Assembly (NCBI RefSeq): GCF_040219335.1
Contig: NZ_JAVJSQ010000029.1
Location: 186,001-250,000 of the forward strand
Length of the DNA stretch: 64,000 bases
Source: Gimesia sp.
GTDB lineage: Bacteria; Planctomycetota; Planctomycetia; Planctomycetales; Planctomycetaceae
Direction of reading: 5' to 3'
The position numbers were made by a program, and so were the translations under genes. Position 1 is the stretch's first letter, and each line of letters opens with the position of its first letter. Of the stretch, positions 1 through 8,074 are shown piece by piece. The notes beneath the pieces were generated by a model that did not search any database, had not been told where the DNA came from, and was given only the letters and a program-made list of their open reading frames with translations.

Positions 1-141
1 GAGTTCTTCCATTTTCTCCCCTTCCTGCTTCATCTCTTCAATGGACTGTTTTTCTTCCTCTTCAGTCAGTTCGTCGCTGCAGCCATAAAAAACTGGGGCC
101 ATTAGTGCCGTAGCGCAGAGACACCATGCAAACCACTTCAT
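1..141 (-). CDS. Small exported lipoprotein, C-terminus beyond window edge (partial)
   Basis: Forty-seven codons are visible from an ATG at 141 down to the left edge without a stop. The product begins with a short signal peptide (MKWFAWCLCA...), followed by a lipobox-like stretch ending VFYGC at residue 21, then a very acidic segment (SDELTEEEE...). It is therefore probably lipid-anchored. It lies 116 bp downstream of the DUF1559 gene on the same strand. Small lipoproteins directly after DUF1559 genes are common in planctomycetes, so a shared transcript is likely. The function is unknown. Confidence 0.7.
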   Translation of the reverse strand, partial: MKWFAWCLCATALMAPVFYGCSDELTEEEEKQSIEEMKQEGEKMEEL

Positions 142-171
142 CTCACACTCTTTCTATAAAGGGATGTTGAA

Positions 172-205
172 GACACCAGCCCGCACTATCAAACGGGCCG
201 GTGTC
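172..205 (-). other. Inverted repeat between the DUF1559 gene and the lipoprotein
   Basis: GACACCAGCCCG at 172-183 pairs with CGGGCCGGTGTC at 194-205 around a 10-nt loop. That gives a 12-bp stem with one non-Watson-Crick position. No T-run follows on the minus strand, so it does not look like a simple terminator. It could instead be a processing or stability element that sets the ratio of the two products. Confidence 0.45.
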
Positions 206-257
206 ATTAAGAATGACGCTCGGGGATCGTTGAGAACGTACGGTGTGGAGTCCGGTC

Positions 258-1292
258 TCAGAATTCTCCGATGACTTCACCGCCATTGTGAGTGTTTAGT
301 GCCATCCAGATACCACCGGACCTGGGATCACTCAAGCCAATGGAAGTGGTATCGGGCCAGGGTGTCGTGTCGATACTTTCCGAGATAAATCGCACTGCTC
401 CGTCAGCCATCAGGTAAAACGCGCCGCCTTCGTGGACACTCCCCGAGCCGGGCCAGTTGGCGTTGGGGCCCCAGGCAGCCAGATAGGTGGGCTGGAAGGC
501 GTAGGGAGCTGATCTCCACCATGTCGCCGTTGCAGGACTTCCACCACGGGGTGTTCCTTCCGGGTCAAGCAGGGGGCCTGCATTGACATCTCCATTGGAG
601 TTGGTTGCCAGTAACGAGGCTCGAAATACGCCATCGTTTCCCCGTCGTGCCGTACCCGTCCCACTTGTGCGAATCGCTCCATCTTTGTAACCGTGTGCAG
701 AGACTTCGCCCACCATAATGGTATTGGAAGTGCCATCGACGACGTCACGTACTCCTACGGGAGTCAGGATTTCAAAAATACCACTGAGACGGTGACCGGG
801 TCTGCGATGCCAGTCGTAGCCTTCCGATCCGGCGTAGTTCGTCCAGGCAATATTATGTTTATTTGCACCGCCATAGCCAGGATCGCTGGGACAGAGTAGT
901 TGTGGTAGTAACGTGGAGGCGATCCGCTTTCCACTGTTATCAGTCTGAGGCCAGAGGGGCACAGAAAAATTGATCTGATTGTAGAGGGGGGCCTGGTCAA
1001 AATAAGGCAGAATCATTGTGATCCAGGAATAGTTCAGAGGCTGTGTTCCGCCATTGTCGATGTTTGGATAACGATAGATGGCGGAAGGTGGAAACTGTTT
1101 GAACGTGCTGTGATAGTTGTGTAAGGCGAGACCAATTTGTTTCAGGTTGTTTCGGCATTGAGTTCTGCGGGCAGCTTCGCGGGCCTGTTGGACAGCCGGT
1201 AGCAGCAACGCAATTAAAATGGCAATGATTGCAATCACTACCAGAAGTTCAATTAATGTGAATCCACGCCGTGATTTCCTGGATCGAGTCAT
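258..1292 (-). CDS. DUF1559 prepilin-like protein with H-X9-DG motif
   Basis: The 344-residue protein starts with a type IV prepilin leader: SRRG at residues 7-10, then FTLIE with Glu at +5, and a hydrophobic helix to about residue 33. It should be processed by a prepilin peptidase between Gly10 and Phe11. The body matches the planctomycete-expanded DUF1559 family, with QQAREAARR and the conserved [11 protein letters not shown] stretch near residues 51-61. Near the C-terminus His287 and Asp297-Gly298 form the H-X9-DG signature. The molecular role of the family is unsettled; assembly into or association with a pseudopilus-like surface structure is inferred from the leader. A GAAGGTG ribosome-binding site precedes the ATG. 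A small lipoprotein gene follows. Confidence 0.93.
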   Translation of the reverse strand: MTRSRKSRRGFTLIELLVVIAIIAILIALLLPAVQQAREAARRTQCRNNLKQIGLALHNYHSTFKQFPPSAIYRYPNIDNGGTQPLNYSWITMILPYFDQAPLYNQINFSVPLWPQTDNSGKRIASTLLPQLLCPSDPGYGGANKHNIAWTNYAGSEGYDWHRRPGHRLSGIFEILTPVGVRDVVDGTSNTIMVGEVSAHGYKDGAIRTSGTGTARRGNDGVFRASLLATNSNGDVNAGPLLDPEGTPRGGSPATATWWRSAPYAFQPTYLAAWGPNANWPGSGSVHEGGAFYLMADGAVRFISESIDTTPWPDTTSIGLSDPRSGGIWMALNTHNGGEVIGEF

Positions 1293-1902
1293 GGGGCACC
1301 TTCAGATAAAAAAACAGAAGTGAAAATAGATGAGATCAAATAGAAAGGCCTGCTTTAGTATATTACTACACGGGTGATTCGTATAAATCAATAACATATC
1401 ATTCAATTACGTACAAAATAATATATGAGATTAGTTAATTAAAAATGATTTATAGCATACATATGAACTTGCATTGATTGTTTGATTGATACGTTTCGCA
1501 TCCTGATCATTGCACAATCGATATGAATCCGTTGCAAAGAAGTGCAGATTGTGTGGCAGCTATAATCAGCGGCCCTGATTACGAGTCCGTTACTGGCTGA
1601 TGTGCGCTGGTGATGCTTCCTCTATGCGCGTTGACGCCGATCGGTATGATTTTCCTGCGCTGTCTTCGATTCTGTGAGGGTCGGAGGAGTTGTTGAGGGA
1701 GAAAGGCTGACGCTGGTTCTGGTATCGGCGGTGAGCATTTTTTTCCGCTTAAGATAGGTGGCGGGCTGTGATTTCCTTGGGACGTTGATATTGGTGGCAG
1801 GTCGCCGGGCGGACACAGGGGTACTGCTGCTGCGTTTCACAGGGATGGGATTCTGCTGTGGTTTATGCTCTTGCTCTGTCGGTTTCCTGCTCGCTGCGCT
1901 CG

Positions 1903-2000
1903 GCCCGAATTGCATTCGGGCTCACCCGGATTTGTGGGTGAAATGGCGTTTGCCATCGGTTTCTGTATTCGTATTCACGATGGTTACCGGCGGCTGGCGT
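1903..2000. repeat. Dispersed repeat, copy A, with terminal palindrome
   Basis: This copy opens with a perfect hairpin: GCCCGAAT at 1903-1910, loop TGC, ATTCGGGC at 1914-1921. It continues through CTCACCCGGATTTGTGGG and ends with GTTACCGGCGGCTGGCG at 1983-1999. A second palindrome, ATGGC-GTTT-GCCAT around 1942-1955, is absent from copy B. Blocks shared with copy B are GAATTG(C/T)ATT(C/T)GGG, CCCGG(A/T)TTTG, GTTTCTG and GTTACCGGCGG, in the same order. That makes the two copies homologous, not a chance match. Confidence 0.6.
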
Positions 2001-2153
2001 CTTTTCACTCAGGAGGGCACCGCTAATGGAGGTCCATTGGATGTTGAAGCGAGTGGAGTATTGCGAGGCGGGTTGGCATACAGGCAATACTGCTGCATTT
2101 TGTTTTGATCGTGGGGCTGATTCTGTTGAACGGCAGCGGAGAGTCAAGACAGA

Positions 2154-2238
2154 ATTTTGTCCCGATGTGGCCGGATTTTGTCCTGGTGTGTCGTGGATTT
2201 TGTCCTGGAGTGGCCGGGGTTTGTCCTGGTGTGCCGTG
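2154..2238. repeat. Tandem repeat, four degenerate units of 21-22 bp
   Basis: Four consecutive units begin near 2154, 2175, 2197 and 2219. Each has a core like (A/G)TTTTGTCC(T/C)GG followed by TGTG/AGTG and a GCCGG/TCGTGG ending. The period is 21-22 bp and the units are similar but not identical. There are no unique spacers, so this is not a CRISPR array. Because 21 bp keeps frame, minus-strand frames read a repeated QDK/RTK-rich peptide. I consider that a by-product, not a protein. Confidence 0.7.
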
Positions 2239-2529
2239 AACAAAGTGGGGAGAACATTTCGCATGGGTTCAAATTGTTCCAGTGGAAACAGAGTGAAAAG
2301 CAGCGTTGATTCAGGTGGAAACAGGGCACTGGTGTTGCGTGTTCCGGTGCTCGCCAACCTGCCTCGCGCGCGAGCCAGAGGGAGTAGCATACGATTCGGG
2401 AGAGGCGAATCAAGGGGAGTCTGTTCAGCGGTGAGTGCGGGAGATTCAGTGGTGATGTTGTCAGGTCAGGGAGGGAGAGGTTGTGGGAAACGCCCGTGAT
2501 ATTATGCCGACGGATTCCTGGTTGCTGTG

Positions 2530-2614
2530 CCCGGTTCGAATTGTATTTGGGGTCTCCCGGTTTTGGGGGCGGTTTCTGGATCTTCGTCAACCGAGGTTAC
2601 CGGCGGATAGCGCC
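2530..2614. repeat. Dispersed repeat, copy B
   Basis: This is the diverged partner of the element at 1903-2000, in the same orientation about 630 bp away. It carries GAATTGTATTTGGGG at 2538-2552, TCTCCCGG, TTTTGGGGGCG, GTTTCTGGATCTTCGTC and GTTACCGGCGGATAGCG at 2596-2612. It lacks the roughly 18-bp palindromic insertion found in copy A. Two copies flanking the tandem repeat suggest either an old duplication or two members of a genome-wide repeat family. Confidence 0.55.
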
Positions 2615-2686
2615 TTGCCGTTCAGGGGGATGTTTCATTTGAAACGCCATCACGGGTTATCTTGTTTGGATTATCGCTCGGCGGAA

Positions 2687-5155
2687 TTATTTGGTGTGGG
2701 AGGTATCGAGTTCGGGGCGGGGCTTGGTTTCCAGGAACTGGGCAGCGCCAAGGTACTTGCCCCAGGAGCCGAAGTAGCCACGATAGAGCATGATCAGATA
2801 AGCGGGAACGATGATGGGGCGGATGATGAAGGTATCGAGCAGAACGCCGAAGGCGAGGGCGAAGCCCAGCTGCTGCATACCGACCAGGGTACCTGCCATC
2901 AGCGAGGAGAAGGTTCCGGCCATGATGATCCCGCAACTGGAGATGATCCCGCCGGTGCTCTTGAGGGCGGAGATGACGCCTTCGACGGGATCGAGGCGTT
3001 TCTGTTCTTCGTCGATGCGGGTGATGAGATAGATATTATAGTCTTCGCCGACCGCGATGAGGATCGTGAAGAGGAACATGGGCACTTTCCAGTCGAGACC
3101 GGCAAAGTTCTGCGGGTCGAGTGCCCAGAAGACGGCGAAGGTGATGCCGAGTGTGACGAGGTAGCTGAAGAAGACACTCACAATGAGGTACGCGGAAATT
3201 GCAGGTCTTCTGAGCAGGATGACCAGGATGATAAATACGCTGGCGAGCACGAGGACATCGATGCGGGCCTGGTCCTGATCGGTGACATTTTTCAGGTCGC
3301 TGATACTGGCGGTGGCACCGATGTAATACAGGTCGGTGTTCCCTTTGAGTTTATCGGGGAGTCCTTTGCTGACGGCGGTCTTCACGCGTTCGAGCTGTTT
3401 CATGCTGTCGTGCGAGAAGGGATCTTTTTCGAGGATCAGGTCCATGCGTGTGACATGATTTTCGAGTTCGGGTTCCGAACTGACATAATAATTTTTGATG
3501 AGCTTGATGCGGCTCAAGGCGCCAAGTTTTTTGAGGCCGGTGAGGTTCCTGGCCTTTTCCATTTCGTCGGCGGCACCAATTCCGAAGGGTTTGGTCATGT
3601 TGCGGATGTCAGCAATTCCCAACTCGTCTTTCTGATCGAGCAGGGAAGCGGTGAGTTTCTCGATGGAATCGCGGCCTTCTGCGTCGGAGAAGTTGATTTC
3701 GGGGTTCTCGAACAGCAGGGTCAAAGGTCCGGTAGCACCGGCGGGATAGTGTCCCTGGACGGCCTTGGTGCCGATGACGCTGGGGTCTTCACTGGGCAGT
3801 TCCGAAAGCAGACCGTAGCTCAGGTTGCCATAACAGGCGAGGCTGATCAATGCGAAGGGGAACAGGACCAGGAAGGTGGTGAGCCAGATTTTACCGGGAT
3901 TCTTAAGCAGTCCCTGCGAGACCGTTTCCCAGACAGAGCCGGCCCAGTTGCGTTGCATGAGCCGGGCCATGACGCTGGAGGGGGTGAGCCAGCCTGCGGA
4001 AATAGCGACGCGTTCATTGAAGCTTTGAGGCCAGTATGCGAAGCGTCCCGCCAGGCAGAGCAGGGCAGGCGTGAGGGTCAGCGAAGCCATCAGGACGAAG
4101 GACAGGCTGAGGGCCATGGCGACACCGGCCTGTTGAAATTTACCGAACTGCGCGAAGACCATCATGCCGATACCGCACATGGTGGTACCTGCACTGGCGG
4201 CGAGAGCCGCACCGACGGTGGCGATCGAGTTGGAGACCGCTTCTTTAAATGTACATTCTTTTTCCAGTTCCTCGCGATGGCGGGCAATGAGGAACAGACA
4301 GTAATCGACGCCGGCCCCGTAGAGGATGACGGTCACGTAGACTTCAATGCCGGAGAAGAGTCCGACCCAGCCCCAGTCTCCCAGGATCGCCAGTACGGAG
4401 AGGGCGATCTGTACGGAGACAAAGACGGTAAACAGCGGGATGAGTGCCAGGATCGGTGCGCGATAGATGATGATCAGGAGCAGGATCACGAGCAGCACGG
4501 TCCAGAGTTCGGTGGCTTCGGCGCTCTGGTTGGCAGCGCGGATCATATCGCGTCCGACGGTGGCGATACCGCTCAGCGAGATATCCAGTCCGGGCTCGAT
4601 CGTCTGTTTGAATGCTTCGTCATTCTGAATCAGGTTTTCGATACTCTCGACGGTCTGCGCGTTGCTCTGATCGAGAAATTCGGTCGAGAGTTCCACTATG
4701 ACCAGCGAGGCTTTGTTGTCTTCACTCTGCAGCAGGTCGCCGATCGATTTATCGGTGTAGGTGCGGATGCGGGAGATGTTCGATGTCAGGGTCTGACTGT
4801 TGTTATCTTTGCGTTCGGTGGCAAAGCCGCCCTGTTCTTCCGCAATTTCTTCAAGCCGGGGTTTGAGTGTCTCCTCAATGAATTTCAGATCTTTGGGGCG
4901 GAGTCCCTGGTCGCCATGTTCGCGACGGACGACGAGCACGATGCTGCTGGCCAGCAGGTCGTCGGGGAAGGCGCGTTTAAAGAGTTTCTCACCCTGCAGA
5001 CTGGGCGAGTCAGCGGGCATGAACGCAAATTCCCCATTTTGCACGACACTGGACCACTCGGGCGCAACGTAAGAGATACCGGCTACTGCCAGAATCCAGA
5101 AGACAAGAAAGACTTGCCAGTAGCGGACAACGGTGTTACCCAGAACTCGAAACAT
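2687..5155 (-). CDS. MMPL/RND-family membrane transporter
   Basis: The product is about 822 residues from the ATG at 5155 (a TTG lies five codons upstream at 5170). It is a polytopic inner-membrane protein with the two-fold repeat of the RND superfamily. An N-terminal helix is followed by a periplasmic domain and a membrane block containing GVDYCLFLIARHREE. A second periplasmic domain and membrane block follow, containing GEDYNIYLITRIDEE. These acidic/Tyr motifs are typical of MMPL proteins that move lipids or other hydrophobic compounds using the proton gradient. No membrane-fusion or outer-membrane partner is adjacent, so the substrate is unknown. A very long antisense frame covers the same DNA but has no recognisable features. 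Confidence 0.92.
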   Translation of the reverse strand: MFRVLGNTVVRYWQVFLVFWILAVAGISYVAPEWSSVVQNGEFAFMPADSPSLQGEKLFKRAFPDDLLASSIVLVVRREHGDQGLRPKDLKFIEETLKPRLEEIAEEQGGFATERKDNNSQTLTSNISRIRTYTDKSIGDLLQSEDNKASLVIVELSTEFLDQSNAQTVESIENLIQNDEAFKQTIEPGLDISLSGIATVGRDMIRAANQSAEATELWTVLLVILLLIIIYRAPILALIPLFTVFVSVQIALSVLAILGDWGWVGLFSGIEVYVTVILYGAGVDYCLFLIARHREELEKECTFKEAVSNSIATVGAALAASAGTTMCGIGMMVFAQFGKFQQAGVAMALSLSFVLMASLTLTPALLCLAGRFAYWPQSFNERVAISAGWLTPSSVMARLMQRNWAGSVWETVSQGLLKNPGKIWLTTFLVLFPFALISLACYGNLSYGLLSELPSEDPSVIGTKAVQGHYPAGATGPLTLLFENPEINFSDAEGRDSIEKLTASLLDQKDELGIADIRNMTKPFGIGAADEMEKARNLTGLKKLGALSRIKLIKNYYVSSEPELENHVTRMDLILEKDPFSHDSMKQLERVKTAVSKGLPDKLKGNTDLYYIGATASISDLKNVTDQDQARIDVLVLASVFIILVILLRRPAISAYLIVSVFFSYLVTLGITFAVFWALDPQNFAGLDWKVPMFLFTILIAVGEDYNIYLITRIDEEQKRLDPVEGVISALKSTGGIISSCGIIMAGTFSSLMAGTLVGMQQLGFALAFGVLLDTFIIRPIIVPAYLIMLYRGYFGSWGKYLGAAQFLETKPRPELDTSHTK

Positions 5156-5498
5156 AGGGACTGCTAACAAGGGAGCTTAGGATGAGACGTAAATCAAGCC
5201 CGACAGCGATTCAGCTGTTGCTGAGGAGTTTTTGAAACCCCAGCCTGAACAGTAAGGTATCAACGGTAACTTACAGGGCTTCGTGAGGGTTAATCTTCAC
5301 ACATTCCGGTAGCCGTTTGCAAGTCCAAGGGGGTTTGAATTGTGACGAGAGCCTGAAAACTGAGTTTATGTTCATTTTTTAGTTGAGTTGGGAAAATAGA
5401 TTTTGTAAGACTGAGTGATTCTGGCATAATGAGGCAGACCGGAATTCACTTCTCATCAACCACTTCCGATCGTTGTGACTAGAGCAAAGGATCTTCTC
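5156..5498. other. Divergent intergenic region with a possible promoter
   Basis: This separates the minus-strand MMPL transporter from the plus-strand C45-type gene. A sigma-70-like pair TTGTAA (5403-5408) and CATAAT (5425-5430), 16 bp apart, sits about 70 bp before the C45 start. I see no repeat or RNA element. Confidence 0.35.
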
Positions 5499-6713
5499 AT
5501 GCTTCGTAATCCGCGCCGTTTAACAGGTTTATGTTCTCTTCTGTTTCTAGCCTTGATCTGTCTGTCAGCGCAACCCGCTGCGGCTCAGACGATTGCCCGC
5601 TGTGGTGATGGCTGGTTGGAGAAAGTGGATGGCTACCTGGTGCTGCATCTCAAAGGGACGCATTACGAAATGGGTTACCAGCAGGGAGTGCTGCTGAAGG
5701 AACACATCCGCAAGAACATGTATAACCTGTTGAATGAGAAGGGGGATACGACGCTGGTGGATTTCGGGCTGGTGAAGCTCAAACCCCGCCAGGCGATTGA
5801 AACGGTGATTCAGATCCAGAAGCCGTACACACCGCAGAAGTATGTCGACGAAATGCAGGGGCTGGCAGCGGGGGCGGAGATCGCTTACGAGGATGTACGG
5901 GCGACGAACTTCATCCCGGAGATGTTCCACTGCAGCGGATTTTCGCTGGCGAACACTGCGACGAAGGATGGCACCCTGTATCACGGTCGTGTGCTGGACT
6001 ATGCCTGTGACTGGGGATTGCAGGATCATGCGGTGCTGGTCGTCGCGGAACCGGAGGGGGGCATTCCTTTTGTGAATGTGACCTATGCGGGATTCATCGG
6101 TTCGGTCACCGGAATGAATATGAAGTCGGTTTCAATTGGGGAGATGGGCGGTCGCGGGCTGGGACACTGGGCTGGAGTACCGATGGCGTTTCTGGTGCGC
6201 GAAGTTCTGGAGACGGCCAAAGATCTGGACGAAGCGATTGCGGTCTTCAAAGACAACTATCGCACGTGTGAATATTATTACGTGATCGCGGATGGAAAAA
6301 CGAATCGCTCGGTCGGGATGGCGACCAGCTGGGAGAAGATGCAGGTGATTCAACCTGGTGAATTTCATCCGCTGCTGCCAAACCCCGTTAAAGATTCCGC
6401 ACTGCTGTCTGCGGGAGATCGTTATCAGGAACTCTCGAAGCGGGTGAAGAAGGGCTATGGCAAATTCACTGCTGAGTCTGCGATCGAGCTGATGAGCCGT
6501 CCGGTGGCGATGAAGTCGAATCTGCATAACGTTCTGTTTGAGCCGAAATCGACGAAGCTGTGGGTCGCGAATGCCAGCACCGACGGTCAGCCGGCTGCGA
6601 ATCAGAAGTATTTCAGCTTCCAGTTATCGGAACTGCTGAAACGGAAGCCGGACGCGAATTCACCCCAGTATCCGATGCCCGTGGCCCAGGAAGTCTCACA
6701 GAAGACGAAATAG
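5499..6713 (+). CDS. Exported C45-type autoproteolytic acyltransferase/hydrolase
   Basis: This is a roughly 404-residue protein. I place the start at ATG 5499, which follows an AAAGGA ribosome-binding site; a GTG eight codons upstream (5475) is the alternative. A signal peptide (LCSLLFLALICLSAQPAAAQ) directs export. The mature part resembles peptidase family C45/acyl-CoA:6-aminopenicillanate acyltransferase-like Ntn hydrolases. HYEMGYQQG lies near the N-terminus, followed by the NFIPEMFHCSGF segment, in which Cys145 would be the self-cleaving nucleophile, and GRVLDY just after it. Family members cleave or transfer acyl groups on amide bonds; the physiological substrate is not evident. It stands alone between divergent and convergent neighbours. 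Confidence 0.85.
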   Translation: MLRNPRRLTGLCSLLFLALICLSAQPAAAQTIARCGDGWLEKVDGYLVLHLKGTHYEMGYQQGVLLKEHIRKNMYNLLNEKGDTTLVDFGLVKLKPRQAIETVIQIQKPYTPQKYVDEMQGLAAGAEIAYEDVRATNFIPEMFHCSGFSLANTATKDGTLYHGRVLDYACDWGLQDHAVLVVAEPEGGIPFVNVTYAGFIGSVTGMNMKSVSIGEMGGRGLGHWAGVPMAFLVREVLETAKDLDEAIAVFKDNYRTCEYYYVIADGKTNRSVGMATSWEKMQVIQPGEFHPLLPNPVKDSALLSAGDRYQELSKRVKKGYGKFTAESAIELMSRPVAMKSNLHNVLFEPKSTKLWVANASTDGQPAANQKYFSFQLSELLKRKPDANSPQYPMPVAQEVSQKTK

Positions 6714-6799
6714 TCCCGGTGCGTGTTTACTGGTGCCCGATGTTTCGCTTTTCGGTTTCGTGGCGATCTGTATGATGCGCCGTGGCCGACGGCAATCGC

Positions 6800-7681
6800 T
6801 CACTCACTTGTCTGATTGGCGAGGAGTTCGTGCCAGGCATCGGGGAGGTAGTCGATCAGGTCAGCGGCGATCATGGCGGGTTGCGTCAGATCGTCAGCAG
6901 CCAGGTCACCGGCGAGGCCGTGCATATATGCACCCAGTTGGGCGGCGTCAAAAGGGGGAAGTCCCTGGCCGGCAAGGGAGGTGGTCAAGCCGGTGAGCAC
7001 ATCGCCTGTGCCTCCGGTCGCCATACCTGCGTTACCGGTTGGATTAACGGCGATGCGGGAGCCATCGGTGATGATGGTGCCTGCGCCTTTGAGGAGCAGG
7101 ATGACCTTGTGCTGTCGGGCGAATTCCATCGCATGTGTTTCCCGGTCAGCGGCGATCTCTTTGATACTGAAGTTGGTGAGTCGCGAAAATTCGCCGGGAT
7201 GCGGCGTCAGAATTCGGGGGCCGGCTGGATCGGGGAGAGGTGAGTCTGCTGCGGCGAGTGAGTTCAAGCCGTCGGCATCGACGATCAGTGGTTGTGTGAG
7301 ATTCTCATACAGGTGCAGCGTTAGATCGCGGACCCAGGGACGTTGACCACAGCCGGGACCGATGGCGACGGCGTCGAAACCGGACAACTGATCGAGCAGA
7401 TTTGAGCGGGACTCGGGAGTGAGCTGATCTTCTGAGTCCATCTCAAGCGGAATGGTGAGGTAACAGGGATTGACCGAGGCCACAATGGATTGAACGGAAA
7501 CAGGAGTCGCGATGAAGACCAGCCCCGAGCCGCCCCGCAGCGCACCCATGCCCGACAGACAGGCCGCGCCACTCATGCCGGGACTGCCGGCGATGATCAG
7601 AACTTTGCCGAAGGTTCCTTTATGTGAGTCAGTCATGCGTTGTGGCAGAGAGGGCAGGTCTGTGATGCGCTGAATATTCAT
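6800..7681 (-). CDS. nnrD: ADP/ATP-dependent NAD(P)H-hydrate dehydratase
   Basis: The 293-residue protein repairs damaged NAD(P)HX by nucleotide-dependent dehydration. Family marks in order are GTFGKVLIIAGS (nucleotide-binding start), ALRGGSGLV, AIGPGCGQ, DADGLNSLA, LTPHPGEFSRL, LLKGAGTIITDG and NAGMATGGTGDVLTG, whose Asp is catalytic. It lacks the N-terminal epimerase (NnrE) domain found in fused bacterial versions, so the epimerase must be encoded elsewhere. The ATG at 7681 is preferred over a TTG five codons upstream. Confidence 0.93.
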   Translation of the reverse strand: MNIQRITDLPSLPQRMTDSHKGTFGKVLIIAGSPGMSGAACLSGMGALRGGSGLVFIATPVSVQSIVASVNPCYLTIPLEMDSEDQLTPESRSNLLDQLSGFDAVAIGPGCGQRPWVRDLTLHLYENLTQPLIVDADGLNSLAAADSPLPDPAGPRILTPHPGEFSRLTNFSIKEIAADRETHAMEFARQHKVILLLKGAGTIITDGSRIAVNPTGNAGMATGGTGDVLTGLTTSLAGQGLPPFDAAQLGAYMHGLAGDLAADDLTQPAMIAADLIDYLPDAWHELLANQTSE

Positions 7682-8074
7682 ATTAAAATCTTTCAAATCC
7701 GGCGGACCTGATTACAATGTGTTCGCTTTTCGTCAGCCTGAAGGGAATCGAAATATGATCCAGGGCTGATATTGAAAGCATTGTAGCAAACCGGAAATCG
7801 GGGTGCAGGGGTTAGTCTGGGTTGGCTGGGAGAGACAGGTTGAGGTTCTTTGTTTTCAGATCGCGTTAACCTGTTGAAAGATTGGTTGTTAAGGCTCCCA
7901 GACGCCGTTGAGATCATTATACTTTGAGTACCTTTTTTGAACGGACTACTTTTTCTATCATAATCCAGAGATCGCAGTTACGCGATGATTCCGGGGGCAG
8001 CAGTCAATCAGTCCCGGTATCGTTCTGGGGGATGACGGACTCGCATAAATCGAAATCGATTGGATGGATCTTCA
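7682..8074. promoter_or_regulatory. Intergenic region with a putative promoter for the glucan phosphorylase
   Basis: A sigma-70-like promoter, TTGAAC at 7937-7942 and CATAAT at 7959-7964 with a 16-bp spacer, would give a leader of about 100 nt before the phosphorylase gene. The short open frame on the minus strand inside this region has no support and is not called. Confidence 0.4.

Larger units (their letters stand above)
1293..2686. other. Repeat-rich intergenic region without a credible gene
   Basis: The first 250 bp are AT-rich and probably hold the DUF1559 promoter. The rest, about 1600-2640, is a mosaic of repeats. Open frames occur on both strands, but they overlap one another and lack convincing starts, domains or biased codon use. 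Peptides from these frames are dominated by repeat-encoded strings, so I do not call them genes. The segment contains two diverged copies of one element, a four-unit tandem repeat and several perfect short palindromes, listed separately. Confidence 0.6.

Noticed and set aside
2154..2238. CRISPR-like array
   Set aside because: The units are contiguous and degenerate with no unique spacers, and there are no cas genes in the window.
2531..2571. tRNA-like T-arm (GGTTCGAATT)
   Set aside because: No acceptor stem, D-arm or anticodon arm can be placed around it. The sequence belongs to the dispersed repeat.
1622..2590. Several overlapping frames of 97-175 codons on both strands
   Set aside because: They coincide with the repeat mosaic, overlap each other, and lack ribosome-binding sites, signals or domains.
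2483..5167. 894-codon open frame on the plus strand
   Set aside because: It is fully antisense to the MMPL transporter, which has clear membrane segments and motifs. The plus-strand product is acidic with no domain, as expected from a shadow of a codon-biased gene.
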